64,000 bases of DNA from Paraburkholderia sp. BCC1885 (GCF_900996235.1 NZ_CAAJGM010000166.1:1-64000); one strand, 5' to 3'; positions 17,211 through 28,036 are shown, counted from the first letter of the stretch. Numbers and translations: made by a program. Notes: a model not told the origin generated them from the letters alone.

Positions 17211-18341
17211 TCAGACTTCGGCGGTAGCGAAACCGGGCAGCGCGGCAAAGCGCTCGAGATGATGATCGACGTCGCCGAGCGTGGTCTCGATGATCGCCAG
17301 ACGCTTGAACAGATGCGCCGCCGCCACTTCGTTCGTCACGCCCATACCGCCATGCAGTTGCACCGCCTGCTGACCGACGAAACGCGCGGCCTGCCCCACC
17401 CGCACCTTGGCGGCCGACACCGCGCGGCGCCGCTCGTCGGCATCGACGCTAGCGTAACGCACCGCCGCCAGATACGTCAGCGAGCGCGCCTGTTCCGCGT
17501 GAATCAGCATTTCGACCATGCGATGCTGCAAGGCCTGAAAACGCGCGATAGGCTGACCGAACTGCTGACGCGTTTTCGTGTACTCGGCGGTGGCGTGATT
17601 CAGCGCGTCGAGCGCGCCGACGGCTTCCGCGCACAGCAACACGGTGCCGTAGTCGGCAATCTGCTCGAGCGCCGCCGCGCCGGCGTGCTGGCTGCCCAAA
17701 CGCCGCGCCGTCGTACCTTCGAACGTGAGCGACGCGGCCCGCTGGCCATCGATTGTGCGGTAATCGGTGACCTGCGTGCCGGCTGCGTCGCGCGCCACCA
17801 CGAACAGGGCAATTTCGCCATTCAGACGCGCCGGGACGATCCAATAATGGGCCTGCGCGCCATGCAGCACGATGGATTTCTTGCCGCTCAGCGCGTAGTG
17901 CTCGCCTTGTTGCCTGGCCGTGGCTTCCACCGCAAACAGGTCGTAGCGGGCATGCGGCTCGTGGAACGCGACCGCGAGCTTGATCTCGCCTTGCGCCGCG
18001 CGTTCGAGCAAGGCGGCGTCTTCGGCATCCTGGCTGGACCCGGCGATCCGCAAAGCCTCGACACCCACCGCCGTCGCCCAATACGGCTCAACCACCAGCG
18101 CGCGGCCCAGTTCCTGCATCACCACCAGCATGTCGACAGGACTGCCATTGAAACCGCCCTGCTCTTCCGGCACCGGCAGCGCGGTCAAGCCGAGTTCGGC
18201 GAATGCCGCCCAATGCGGGTCCGAAACACCTGCGTCCGAGTACACGATAGCCTGACGCGCCTCGAAGCCGTAGCTCTTGTCCAGATAACGGCGCAGTGCG
18301 TCGGCGAATTGTTGCTGTTCGTCGCTAAAAGTGAAGTCCAT
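17211..18341 (-). CDS. Acyl-CoA dehydrogenase, small-subunit type
   Basis: 376 residues. The C-terminal part has QLHGGMGVTNEV and then LAIIETTLGD where canonical enzymes have YEGT, so a Glu is present at about the catalytic position. The middle domain is degenerate compared with homomeric enzymes (AVAFHEPHARYDLF). It is paired with the 398-residue dehydrogenase 10 bases upstream. This large/small layout resembles PimC/PimD and the steroid-type alpha-beta FadE enzymes. Its substrate is unknown. Confidence 0.88.
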   Translation of the reverse strand: MDFTFSDEQQQFADALRRYLDKSYGFEARQAIVYSDAGVSDPHWAAFAELGLTALPVPEEQGGFNGSPVDMLVVMQELGRALVVEPYWATAVGVEALRIAGSSQDAEDAALLERAAQGEIKLAVAFHEPHARYDLFAVEATARQQGEHYALSGKKSIVLHGAQAHYWIVPARLNGEIALFVVARDAAGTQVTDYRTIDGQRAASLTFEGTTARRLGSQHAGAAALEQIADYGTVLLCAEAVGALDALNHATAEYTKTRQQFGQPIARFQALQHRMVEMLIHAEQARSLTYLAAVRYASVDADERRRAVSAAKVRVGQAARFVGQQAVQLHGGMGVTNEVAAAHLFKRLAIIETTLGDVDHHLERFAALPGFATAEV

Positions 18342-18351
18342 GCGCCGCTCC

Positions 18352-19548
18352 TCAGAGTCCGAGAATCATCTGCGCGATGATGTTCTTTTGAATTTCGTTC
18401 GAGCCGCCGTAGATCGACGTCTTGCGGAAGTTGAAGTAGTACGCGGCGAGCGGCGCGGCGTCATCGTCGCCGGCCGAGCTGTGGGCGTGTTCGCCTTCGA
18501 GGAACGGCACATCGAAGGGCGCCGCCATCGGCCCGATGGCTTCGACCATCAGTTCCGTCAGACCCTGCTGCACTTCCGTGCCCTTGATCTTCAGCATCGA
18601 TGCTTCCGGTCCCGGTCCGCGTCCGCCTGTCTCGTTAGCGACCACGCGTTGCACCGTCACTTCGAGCGCCATCAATTCGATTTCGAGATTGGCGACCTTC
18701 GCGGCGAACACCGGGTCGTGGAGCAACGGCTTGCCGTTTTTCTTCTGGTCGAGGGCGAGGCGCTTCAGGAACACAAGCTCACGTTTCGACTGGCCGACGC
18801 GTGCAATGCCCGTGCGCTCGTGGCCGAGCAGATACTTGGCGTAAGTCCAGCCGCGATTTTCCTCGCCAACCAGATTCTCGACCGGCACCTTCACGTCCTC
18901 GAAGAACACTTCGTTGACTTCGTGATCTTCGTCGAGCGTGATGATAGGACGCACGGTGATGCCCGGTGTCTTCATGTCGATCAGCAGAAACGAGATGCCC
19001 TCCTGCTTTTTCGCGCCGCTGTCGGTGCGCACAAGGCAGAACATCATGTCGGCGTGCTGGCCGAGCGTGGTCCACGTCTTCTGGCCGTTGACGACATAGT
19101 GATCGCCGACCCGCTCGGCGCGTGTGCGCAGCGACGCCAGATCCGAACCCGAGCCGGGTTCCGAATAGCCCTGGCACCACCAGTCCGTGCCATCCAGAAT
19201 GCGCGGCAGGAAGTGACGCTTCTGCGCTTCGCTGCCGTATTTCATCAGCACCGGCGCGACCATCGACACGCCGAACGGCAACACCGAGGGCGCGCCGATC
19301 CGCGCGCACTCTTCGTCCCAGATATGGCGTTGCGTAGCATCCCAGCCAGGACCGCCATATTCCGTAGGCCAGGCGATCACCGACCAGCCGCGCGTGCCGA
19401 GCAGCTTGTGCCAGTTCGCGAAGTCTTCGCGATTCAGACGTTTGTGATTGAGGACTTTGTGGCTCAGCTCGCGCGGCAAATTCGCTTCGAGCCAGGCGCG
19501 GATGTCGGCGCGGAACGCGTTGTCAGCGGGGGAATAATCCAGATTCAT
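18352..19548 (-). CDS. Acyl-CoA dehydrogenase, large-subunit type
   Basis: 398 residues with a typical flavin-binding middle domain (WCQGYSEPGSGSDLASL at about 120-136, and a QKTWTT segment). The C-terminal FAD-contact motif reads IYGGSNEIQKNIIAQ. The usual catalytic Glu of YEGT is Gly here, as seen in heteromeric FadE/PimC-type subunits whose partner supplies the base. It is followed after 10 bases by the small-subunit-type gene and then by two MaoC genes. Confidence 0.9.
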   Translation of the reverse strand: MNLDYSPADNAFRADIRAWLEANLPRELSHKVLNHKRLNREDFANWHKLLGTRGWSVIAWPTEYGGPGWDATQRHIWDEECARIGAPSVLPFGVSMVAPVLMKYGSEAQKRHFLPRILDGTDWWCQGYSEPGSGSDLASLRTRAERVGDHYVVNGQKTWTTLGQHADMMFCLVRTDSGAKKQEGISFLLIDMKTPGITVRPIITLDEDHEVNEVFFEDVKVPVENLVGEENRGWTYAKYLLGHERTGIARVGQSKRELVFLKRLALDQKKNGKPLLHDPVFAAKVANLEIELMALEVTVQRVVANETGGRGPGPEASMLKIKGTEVQQGLTELMVEAIGPMAAPFDVPFLEGEHAHSSAGDDDAAPLAAYYFNFRKTSIYGGSNEIQKNIIAQMILGL

Positions 19549-19597
19549 ACGCAGTGTCTCCTGGCCGCGGCTACCCCGCCGCCAGTGAGCCGCTGCG

Positions 19598-20023
19598 CTA
19601 TTGCAGCGGTTCCTTCAGCGCGGCCGGGATCGGCAACGGCATCACTTCAATGCCTTCTTCGACCAAGGCTTGCGCATCTTCGGGCGTGGTGACACCGCGA
19701 ATGTTGCGCGCCGGCGCTTCGTTGTAGTGAATGCGCCGCGCTTCCTCGGCGAAGCGGTCGCCCACGTTCTCGGTCTTTTCCAGTACCTCGCGCAGCGCAC
19801 GCATGACGCGCGCCTGCAATTCACTGTTACCCGCGCTCGCTTGCGCCTCGGTCGCGCCGGACAGATTCAACCGGGGCGCCGACGGCAAACGGCTCACTTC
19901 GGTCGCACTGCAAACCGGACATTCGACCAGCTTGCGGGACAACTGCGACTCAAATTCTTCGGCGGAAGCGAACCAGCCTTCGAACCGATGGCCATGCGGG
20001 CACTGTAAATCGAGGACCTTCAT
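19598..20023 (-). CDS. DUF1178 zinc-ribbon-like protein
   Basis: 141 residues. The N-terminus has two metal-binding pairs, LQCPHGHRF (about 7-15) and VECPVCSA (about 33-40), the pattern of DUF1178. The rest is helical and Glu/Arg-rich with no catalytic motif. The function is unknown. It is the first gene after a promoter with a long palindrome and lies 49 bases before the acyl-CoA dehydrogenase pair, so it may head that operon. Confidence 0.85.
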   Translation of the reverse strand: MKVLDLQCPHGHRFEGWFASAEEFESQLSRKLVECPVCSATEVSRLPSAPRLNLSGATEAQASAGNSELQARVMRALREVLEKTENVGDRFAEEARRIHYNEAPARNIRGVTTPEDAQALVEEGIEVMPLPIPAALKEPLQ

Positions 20024-20045
20024 GTGGAATCAGGGCTTGCGTATG

Positions 20046-20073
20046 AGTTTAGCGCAAAATCTAAATTTGTGAA
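20046..20073 (-). promoter_or_regulatory. Promoter for DUF1178 / acyl-CoA dehydrogenase operon
   Basis: On the minus strand, -35 TTCACA (20068-20073) and -10 TAAACT (20046-20051) are 16 bases apart, 23 bases before the DUF1178 ATG. The -35 lies inside the left half of the palindrome at 20063-20090, as expected for repression. Confidence 0.55.
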
Positions 20074-20090
20074 CGGTCGTTCGTAAATTT
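20063..20090. promoter_or_regulatory. 28-bp palindrome, probable TetR-type operator
   Basis: Outer arms AAATTT (20063-20068 and 20085-20090) and inner arms GAACG/CGTTC (20071-20075, 20078-20082) are symmetric around GT, with one 2-base mismatch pair. A GAACGNNCGTTC core is typical of TetR-family operators. It overlaps the -35 of the promoter that reads toward DUF1178 and the acyl-CoA dehydrogenases. Confidence 0.6.
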
Positions 20091-20232
20091 TGCTGTGGGC
20101 GACTTTGGCACGCGAGGGGGGCGCATTGTCGCGTCCGGGATCAAGCGAGCGTGCGCGATTCTAACCCGTCGCGCCGACGCCCGCCCGGCGCGATAAGGGG
20201 CGCGATGGCGGCCGTCGAGCCCGCAAACGACA

Positions 20233-20257
20233 ACGGCAGCCGAAGATGGGCTGCCGT
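20233..20257 (-). terminator. Hairpin after the NUDIX gene, possible end of the nuo transcript
   Basis: 9-bp stem ACGGCAGCC (20233-20241) and GGCTGCCGT (20249-20257) with a 7-base loop, 34 bases beyond the NUDIX stop. On the minus strand the tail is TGTCGTTTG, a weak T-tract. It would end a nuoA-N-DUF2818-NUDIX transcript. Confidence 0.55.
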
Positions 20258-20290
20258 CGCGGTCGTTTCCGGCCTGGCGCGAAAAAGAGA

Positions 20291-20881
20291 TCAGTTCGGC
20301 TCGGGCTCGGGACTCGGCCACGCGCCGGACAACACCTTCTCCAGCCAGAACGTGCCGATGATCGTCTTCACGTCGCTGATCTTGCCGGTGCGCACCCACT
20401 CCGACACCTCGGGAACGGTCGCGGTGAACAGTTCGAGAAACTCGCCTTCGTCGAGCTTGCGCTCGCCGGCGGTCAGGCCGCGCGCGAGGTAGATGTCGAT
20501 GAATTCGGTGGAGTATGAAATGATCGGATGGATCCGCGTCAGGTAGACGTACTCGCGCGCCGTGTAGCCGGTCTCTTCGTGCAGTTCGCGCTTGGCGCAA
20601 ACGAGCGGGTCTTCGTTCGCATCGAGCTTGCCGGCCGGATATTCGTACATCACCTTGCCGATCGGATAGCGGTACTGGCATTCCAGCAGCACGCGGCCGT
20701 CGTCGAACAGCGGGATCACCATCACGGCGCCCGGATGCTTGACGTACTCGCGCGTCGCGCTCTTGCCGTCCGGCAGGCGCACGGTGTCGCATTTGAGCGT
20801 GAGGAACGGGCCTTGGTGGATCGTTTTGCTCTCGAGACAGGTCTCGGTAAGCGCGGCGTCATGATCGGGAAGTTCAGCCAT
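20291..20881 (-). CDS. NUDIX hydrolase (ADP-ribose pyrophosphatase type)
   Basis: 196 residues. The Nudix box is complete: it begins in AGKLDANEDPL and continues AKRELHEETGY (about 90-115), matching GX5EX7REUXEEXGU. The family hydrolyses nucleoside diphosphates linked to another moiety, and this length and the REYVKHPGAV segment fit ADP-ribose or ADP-sugar hydrolases. ATG 20881 is preferred because GAGG lies 7 bases upstream; a TTG at 20893 is also in frame. It begins 41 bases after the DUF2818 stop and is likely in the nuo transcript. Confidence 0.88.
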   Translation of the reverse strand: MAELPDHDAALTETCLESKTIHQGPFLTLKCDTVRLPDGKSATREYVKHPGAVMVIPLFDDGRVLLECQYRYPIGKVMYEYPAGKLDANEDPLVCAKRELHEETGYTAREYVYLTRIHPIISYSTEFIDIYLARGLTAGERKLDEGEFLELFTATVPEVSEWVRTGKISDVKTIIGTFWLEKVLSGAWPSPEPEPN

Positions 20882-20922
20882 GTGCAACCTCAAGACAGCG
20901 TGGGGCGCGACGGCTGGAACCG

Positions 20923-21219
20923 TCAGCGCCGTTTGAAGAGATACTGGAAGGTGAAACCGGGAAACGCGAACACCAGAAACAGACTGAAAGTGATCGCATA
21001 GAACTGCCAGCCCTGCTCGAAGCGGTTACCCGCCCGAGCCTCGAGCATAAAACCCAATGCGCCGACCACGAAATACAGCACGATCAACTCGGCGATTCGC
21101 AGCCAGGCGCTCTTCTTCACCGGCTTGAGCGGCGCGACGGCGAAGAGGCGTTGATTCACGAACGGCAGGTTGGCGCCCGCCAGCGCCAACAACACGATAA
21201 ACCAGCCAGCAGCAGACAT
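20923..21219 (-). CDS. DUF2818 small membrane protein
   Basis: 98 residues with three hydrophobic helices (about 4-20, 42-60, 72-92) and a Lys/Arg-rich end (FQYLFKRR). It matches DUF2818, a betaproteobacterial family found after nuoN. Its ATG overlaps the nuoN stop by one base (TGATG), so translation is coupled to the last complex I subunit. The role is unknown; assembly factor or accessory subunit of complex I is a fair inference from position only. Confidence 0.85.
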   Translation of the reverse strand: MSAAGWFIVLLALAGANLPFVNQRLFAVAPLKPVKKSAWLRIAELIVLYFVVGALGFMLEARAGNRFEQGWQFYAITFSLFLVFAFPGFTFQYLFKRR

Positions 21220-22700
21220 CAGAGCGCGAGCGTGTTGAGCGTATGGGTGATTGCCTGCAGGCAAGCACTCAGCAGGTGTCCCGGCACCAGACCGAGCACC
21301 AGCACGGCCACGCCGTTGATGGTCAGCAGCGCGCGGTTGCACACGTCGGCCTTGATCGGATTGCTGTCGAGCGGCTCGTCGAAGTACATCAGCTTGACGA
21401 TACGCAGGTAGTAGAACGCGCCGAACAGCGAGGTGATCACCGCCAGCACGGCCAGCCACGTGAGACCCGAATTCATGGTTGCCTGCAGCACGGCCAGCTT
21501 GGCGTAGAAACCGACTGCCGGCGGCACGCCCGCGAGCGAGAACATCATGATCATCATGACGAACGCGAACACCGGGCTGCGTTGATTCAGGCCCTTGAAG
21601 TCGTCGAGCGTCTCCGCTTCGAAATCGCGGCGAGCCAGCAGCATGACGATGCCGAACGTACCCAGTGTGGTGATGAGATAGACGATGCTGTAGAACATGG
21701 CCGAGCCGTAGGCGCTTGCCGCCATGCTCGTCTTGCCGTCCACCACGCCGGCGACCAGACCGAGCAGCACGAAGCCCATGTTCGAGATCGCCGAGTAAGC
21801 CAGCATCCGCTTGACGTTACGCTGCACGATACCGGTGATGTTGCCGACGATCAGCGACAGCGCCGCGAAGATCACCAGCATTTCCTGCCAGTCGACCGCC
21901 AGCGGCAGCAGGCCGATCACGAGGAAGCGCAGGCCCCACGCGAAAGCCGCAACCTTCGGGCCGCCGCCGGTAAGCAGCGTCATGGCGGTCGGCGCGCCCT
22001 GGTACACGTCAGGCACCCACATATGGAACGGCACCGCGCCCATCTTGAACGCCACGCCCGCCACGATGAAGATCACGCCGAACAGCAGCACGACATCATT
22101 GATGCGGCCCGACGCCACGGCCTTGAACACTTCGTTCAGGTCCAACGAGCCGGTTGCGCCGTACAGCATCGAAATGCCGTACAGCAGGAAACCCGACGCC
22201 AGCGCGCCCAGCACGTAATACTTCATGGCCGCTTCGTTCGACTGCGGCACTTCGCGGCGCAGCGCGATCACGGCGTACAGCGACAGCGACATCAGTTCCA
22301 GACCGAGGTACAGCGTCAGGAAGTTGTTGCCGGAAATCATCACCAGCTGGCCGAGCAGCGAGAACATGCCGAGCAGGAAGAAGTCGCCGCGGAACAGGTC
22401 GCGGTCTTCCAGATACTTGCGCGAGTAGACGATCGACACGGCATAACCGAGCGACACCACCGCCTTCATCATGCTGCCGAAGGCGTCGACCACGTACATG
22501 TGTCCGAAGAAGTAATGCGCCTGCGGGTCGAACGCATTGGCGGCGAACCAGATGCCGGCAACCAGCGTCGAAAGCAGCGCGATCAGGTACGTGGTGCGTC
22601 GACCGGCCTCGCCGAAGAACGTGTCGTTGAGCCACGCGACGACAACGGCGAGCATCAACAGGGCGTCGGGCGCGAGAGCAGTCATAGGTGCGTTTTGCAT
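21219..22700 (-). CDS. nuoN: NADH-quinone oxidoreductase subunit N
   Basis: 493 residues, one of the three antiporter-like proton-pumping subunits of complex I, with about 14 membrane helices. The proton-conducting Lys/Glu core is seen around VAFKMGAVPFHMWVPDVYQGAPT (described here in two parts: VAFKMGAVPF, then HMWVPDVYQGAPT) and the later FSLAGVPPAVGFYAKL. ATG 22700 (MQNAPM) is used; ATG 22685 is the alternative. It lies 25 bases after nuoM and is coupled to DUF2818. Confidence 0.97.
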   Translation of the reverse strand: MQNAPMTALAPDALLMLAVVVAWLNDTFFGEAGRRTTYLIALLSTLVAGIWFAANAFDPQAHYFFGHMYVVDAFGSMMKAVVSLGYAVSIVYSRKYLEDRDLFRGDFFLLGMFSLLGQLVMISGNNFLTLYLGLELMSLSLYAVIALRREVPQSNEAAMKYYVLGALASGFLLYGISMLYGATGSLDLNEVFKAVASGRINDVVLLFGVIFIVAGVAFKMGAVPFHMWVPDVYQGAPTAMTLLTGGGPKVAAFAWGLRFLVIGLLPLAVDWQEMLVIFAALSLIVGNITGIVQRNVKRMLAYSAISNMGFVLLGLVAGVVDGKTSMAASAYGSAMFYSIVYLITTLGTFGIVMLLARRDFEAETLDDFKGLNQRSPVFAFVMMIMMFSLAGVPPAVGFYAKLAVLQATMNSGLTWLAVLAVITSLFGAFYYLRIVKLMYFDEPLDSNPIKADVCNRALLTINGVAVLVLGLVPGHLLSACLQAITHTLNTLAL

Positions 22701-22725
22701 GATCTTTTAATTCCTCCGCTCTGCG

Positions 22726-24216
22726 TTACTGAGGCAACGGCAGTTTTGACTGCGCAACGTGGGAGAGGAGGTTTTCCACGGATACGTGCATCACATCGGT
22801 AAAGGGCTTCGGATACAGGCCCATGAACAAGGTCAAGGCAGCCAGCACGATCAACATGAAGAACTCGCGATTGTTGATATCGAGCAGTTTCTTCACGTGG
22901 TCGTTTGCTACTGCGCCAAAGTACACGCGCTTATACATCCACAGCGTGTAGGCCGCGCCGAGAATCAGCGTGACCGCGGCCCCGCCCGCAATCCAGAAGT
23001 TGTACTGGACCGCAGCCAGAATCACCATGAATTCGCCGACAAAACCGGAGGTACCCGGCAAGCCGCAGTTGGCCATCGAAAACAGCATGACCAGCGCCGC
23101 GAATTTCGGCATTACGTTGACGACACCGCCGTAATCGGCGATCTGGCGCGAGTGCAAACGGTCATACAGCACGCCGATGCACAGGAACATCGCGCCCGAG
23201 ACGAAACCGTGCGAGATCATCTGCACGATCGCGCCTTCCGCGCCAAGCTGGTTGAAGATGAAGAAGCCGAGCGTCACAAAGCCCATGTGCGCGATCGACG
23301 AATACGCGACCAGCTTCTTCATGTCCGCCTGCACCATCGCAACCAGACCAATGTAGATAACCGCGATCAGCGACAGCGTGATGACGACGGGCGCGAGGAA
23401 GTGGCTCGCGTCCGGCGTGACCGGCAGCGAGAAGCGCAGGAAACCATACGCGCCGAGCTTCAGCATGATCGCCGCCAGCACCACCGAGCCGCCGGTGGGC
23501 GCCTCGACGTGAGCGTCAGGCAACCAGGTGTGGACCGGCCACATCGGCACCTTCACCGCAAAGGCGAGGAAGAAGGCTATGAAGAGCAGGATCTGCGGCG
23601 TCATGGCGATCTTCGTGGTCTGCCACGTGGCCAGGTCGAAAGTGCCCGTCTGCGTGTACAGATAGAGCAGCGCGACCAGCATCAGCAGCGAGCCCATCAG
23701 CGTGTACAGGAAGAACTTGAACGCCGCATACACACGGTTCGGGCCGCCCCACACGCCAATGATGATGTACATCGGGATCAGGGTGGCTTCGAAGAACACG
23801 TAGAACAGCATCCCGTCCGCGGCGCTGAAAACGCCCACCATGATGCCGGACAGGATCAGGAACGAGGCGAAGTACTGCGCCACGTTCTTCGTGATGACCT
23901 GCCAGCCGGCAATCACGACAATCACGGTGATCAGCGCGGTCAGCACCACGAACCACATGGAAATGCCGTCGACACCGAGGTGATACGTGATGTTGAAACG
24001 CTCGATCCAGGTCGCCTTTTCGACGAACTGCAGATCGGCCGTGCTCGAATCGAAGCTGGTGAACAGCGGAATCGTCACGATGAAGCTGAGGACCGAACCC
24101 ACCAGCGCCAGCCAGCGAGCCGGACCAGGATTTTTGTCAGAACCGATAGCAAGGACCAGGAGGCCGAACAGAATCGGCAACCAGATCGCGATACTTAAAA
24201 TCGGATACGTGTGCAT
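22726..24216 (-). CDS. nuoM: NADH-quinone oxidoreductase subunit M
   Basis: 496 residues, an antiporter-like pumping subunit. Typical segments are YIIIGVWGG, AVKVPMWPVHTWLPDAHVEA (key Lys of the proton path), AYSSIAHMGFV and NCGLPGTSGFVGEF. ATG 24216 (MHTYPILSIAIWLP) gives the usual length; an in-frame extension upstream overlaps nuoL out of frame and is rejected. The gap to nuoL is 17 bases. Confidence 0.97.
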   Translation of the reverse strand: MHTYPILSIAIWLPILFGLLVLAIGSDKNPGPARWLALVGSVLSFIVTIPLFTSFDSSTADLQFVEKATWIERFNITYHLGVDGISMWFVVLTALITVIVVIAGWQVITKNVAQYFASFLILSGIMVGVFSAADGMLFYVFFEATLIPMYIIIGVWGGPNRVYAAFKFFLYTLMGSLLMLVALLYLYTQTGTFDLATWQTTKIAMTPQILLFIAFFLAFAVKVPMWPVHTWLPDAHVEAPTGGSVVLAAIMLKLGAYGFLRFSLPVTPDASHFLAPVVITLSLIAVIYIGLVAMVQADMKKLVAYSSIAHMGFVTLGFFIFNQLGAEGAIVQMISHGFVSGAMFLCIGVLYDRLHSRQIADYGGVVNVMPKFAALVMLFSMANCGLPGTSGFVGEFMVILAAVQYNFWIAGGAAVTLILGAAYTLWMYKRVYFGAVANDHVKKLLDINNREFFMLIVLAALTLFMGLYPKPFTDVMHVSVENLLSHVAQSKLPLPQ

Positions 24217-24233
24217 GAATGGTGTCCCTCGCC

Positions 24234-26315
<2,082 letters not shown>

Positions 26316-26326
26316 GTGTTGCCCCA

Positions 26327-26632
26327 TTAACCTTTGAGCTGATCGAGATCCTCGACGTTGATCGTGTCGAGACTACGGAACAGGGTCACCAGAATCGCCA
26401 GCCCGATGGCCGCTTCCGCCGCTGCAACCGTCAGCACGAAGAAGACGAAGATCTGGCCATGAACGTCGCCCAGGTAGTGCGAAAACGCGACGAAATTGGT
26501 GTTTACCGCCAGCAGCATCAGTTCGATTGCCATCAGGATAATGATGACGTTGCGGCGGTTCAGGAAAATGCCCACAACGCTGATCGCAAACAGGATCGCG
26601 CCGAGTACAAGGTAATGAGCAAGGGTCAACAT
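26327..26632 (-). CDS. nuoK: NADH-quinone oxidoreductase subunit K
   Basis: 101 residues with three membrane helices, full length. The conserved membrane Glu residues appear in [14 protein letters not shown] and [12 protein letters not shown]. It begins [15 protein letters not shown] and lies 20 bases after nuoJ. Confidence 0.97.
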   Translation of the reverse strand: MLTLAHYLVLGAILFAISVVGIFLNRRNVIIILMAIELMLLAVNTNFVAFSHYLGDVHGQIFVFFVLTVAAAEAAIGLAILVTLFRSLDTINVEDLDQLKG

Positions 26633-26652
26633 AATTTCTCTCCTGTCTCCTC

Positions 26653-27363
26653 TCAGCTATTTTTAGCAGTGGCCGGATCTGCAGCAGCGGCGGCGGCGGC
26701 CGCTGCTTGCGCAGCCGCTGCTGCTTCTTCCGCCGCGATCGTAGCCGCGGTCTTTTCCGAAGGCATCTTCACAACGCGCACCCGGTCCTGGGCGCGCACC
26801 TTGACCTGATCGCTCACGTTCTGGCGCTTGCTGTCTTTGGCGTGGCGCGTGGTCAGCGCGATGGCGGCGATGATCGCCACCAGCAGCACCAGCCCCGCCA
26901 CTTCGAACGCGAAGATGTAATCCGTGTAGATCACTTTACCGATCAGGCGCGTATTCGACCAGCCCGCCATGGCGCTGCCGGCGGCCACCGTGGTGTCGCG
27001 CAGCGGCGTGACCGTGGCGCCGAAGCCGTGCCACAGGATCAGCGCGGTTTCGATCACGATGATCGCTCCCACCACCGTCGCCATCGGCACGAAGCGTTTG
27101 AAGTCGCGGCGCAGCACGTCGAGGTTGATATCCAGCATCATCACCACGAACAGGAACAGCACCATCACCGCGCCCACGTAGACGAGCACCAGCAGGATCG
27201 CGAGGAACTCGGCCTGCAGCAGCATCCAGATGGCGGCCGCGTTGAAGAACGCGAGCACCAGGAACAGCGCGGACGCCACCGGATTGCGGGAGGTGATCAC
27301 CTTCAGCCCTGATACCACCAGCAGCAGAGCGAAGATGTAGAACAGTACGGTCGTGAATTCCAT
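26653..27363 (-). CDS. nuoJ: NADH-quinone oxidoreductase subunit J, with poly-Ala tail
   Basis: 236 residues. Five membrane helices fill residues 1-170 ([19 protein letters not shown] is the conserved segment). The C-terminal 60 residues are soluble and end in an Ala-rich run (about 205-232, two Ala blocks split by Q and E), encoded by GCN triplet repeats at 26680-26745. NuoJ often varies at the C-terminus; this tail is unlikely to be essential. Confidence 0.96.
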   Translation of the reverse strand: MEFTTVLFYIFALLLVVSGLKVITSRNPVASALFLVLAFFNAAAIWMLLQAEFLAILLVLVYVGAVMVLFLFVVMMLDINLDVLRRDFKRFVPMATVVGAIIVIETALILWHGFGATVTPLRDTTVAAGSAMAGWSNTRLIGKVIYTDYIFAFEVAGLVLLVAIIAAIALTTRHAKDSKRQNVSDQVKVRAQDRVRVVKMPSEKTAATIAAEEAAAAAQAAAAAAAAADPATAKNS

Positions 27364-27532
27364 GATTACCGGTTCATCGTTAGGCCATCGTCAGGCATTG
27401 TTCTTTGGCGCACACGCGCCACGCTACAGCGTGTGAAGCAGCAGCCTACGGCCTGACTGCAGGCCGGTACAACGTGATACGTCAAACAAAATCGTTTCGA
27501 CGCGTGGTTCGATGCGCGCTGGAACGCGCATC
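27364..27532 (-). other. nuoI-nuoJ intergenic segment with two hairpins
   Basis: A 169-base gap in an otherwise tight operon. It contains hairpin GATGCGCG/CGCGCATC (27511-27518, 27525-27532), which directly abuts the nuoI stop, and hairpin CGGCCTG/CAGGCCG (27449-27455, 27460-27466). Neither is followed by a T-tract on the minus strand, so a processing or stability role is more likely than termination. No ORF is credible. Confidence 0.6.
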
Positions 27533-28021
27533 TCACCGATAAGGCGCATCCGCTGCCTTATTTGCAGCGATTTCCGTTTCATAGCGATCGCCCACCGCCA
27601 GCAACATGTCCTTCGTGAAGTACAGGTCGCCGCGCTTTTCGCCGTGATATTCGAGGATGTGGGTCTCGACGATCGAATCGACCGGGCAGCTTTCTTCGCA
27701 GAAACCGCAGAAGATGCACTTGGTCAGGTCGATGTCGTAGCGCGTCGTGCGGCGTGTGTTGTCCGCGCGCGTTTCCGATTCGATCGTAATGGCGAGCGCC
27801 GGGCACACGGCTTCGCACAGCTTGCAGGCGATGCAGCGCTCTTCGCCGTTTTCATAGCGGCGCAGCGCGTGCAGCCCGCGAAAGCGCGGCGAGATCGGCG
27901 TCTTCTCTTCCGGGAACTGGACGGTGATCTTGCGCTGGAACGTATAACGTCCGGTCAGCGCGAGACCCTTGAGCAGTTCCGTGAGGAAGAAGGTCTTGAA
28001 GAAGTTTTGAATTGCGGTCAT
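27533..28021 (-). CDS. nuoI: NADH-quinone oxidoreductase subunit I (2 x 4Fe-4S)
   Basis: 162 residues. Two ferredoxin motifs supply clusters N6a and N6b: C63, C66, C69, C73 in [12 protein letters not shown] and C102, C105, C108, C112 in [12 protein letters not shown]. An amphipathic N-terminal helix docks it on the membrane arm. It lies 15 bases after nuoH. Confidence 0.98.
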   Translation of the reverse strand: MTAIQNFFKTFFLTELLKGLALTGRYTFQRKITVQFPEEKTPISPRFRGLHALRRYENGEERCIACKLCEAVCPALAITIESETRADNTRRTTRYDIDLTKCIFCGFCEESCPVDSIVETHILEYHGEKRGDLYFTKDMLLAVGDRYETEIAANKAADAPYR

Positions 28022-28036
28022 AGGTTCATCCGCCCT

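Noticed and set aside
17112..19692. Plus-strand open frames of 422 and 453 codons opposite the two acyl-CoA dehydrogenases
   Set aside because: They are shadow frames of conserved genes and overlap them fully.
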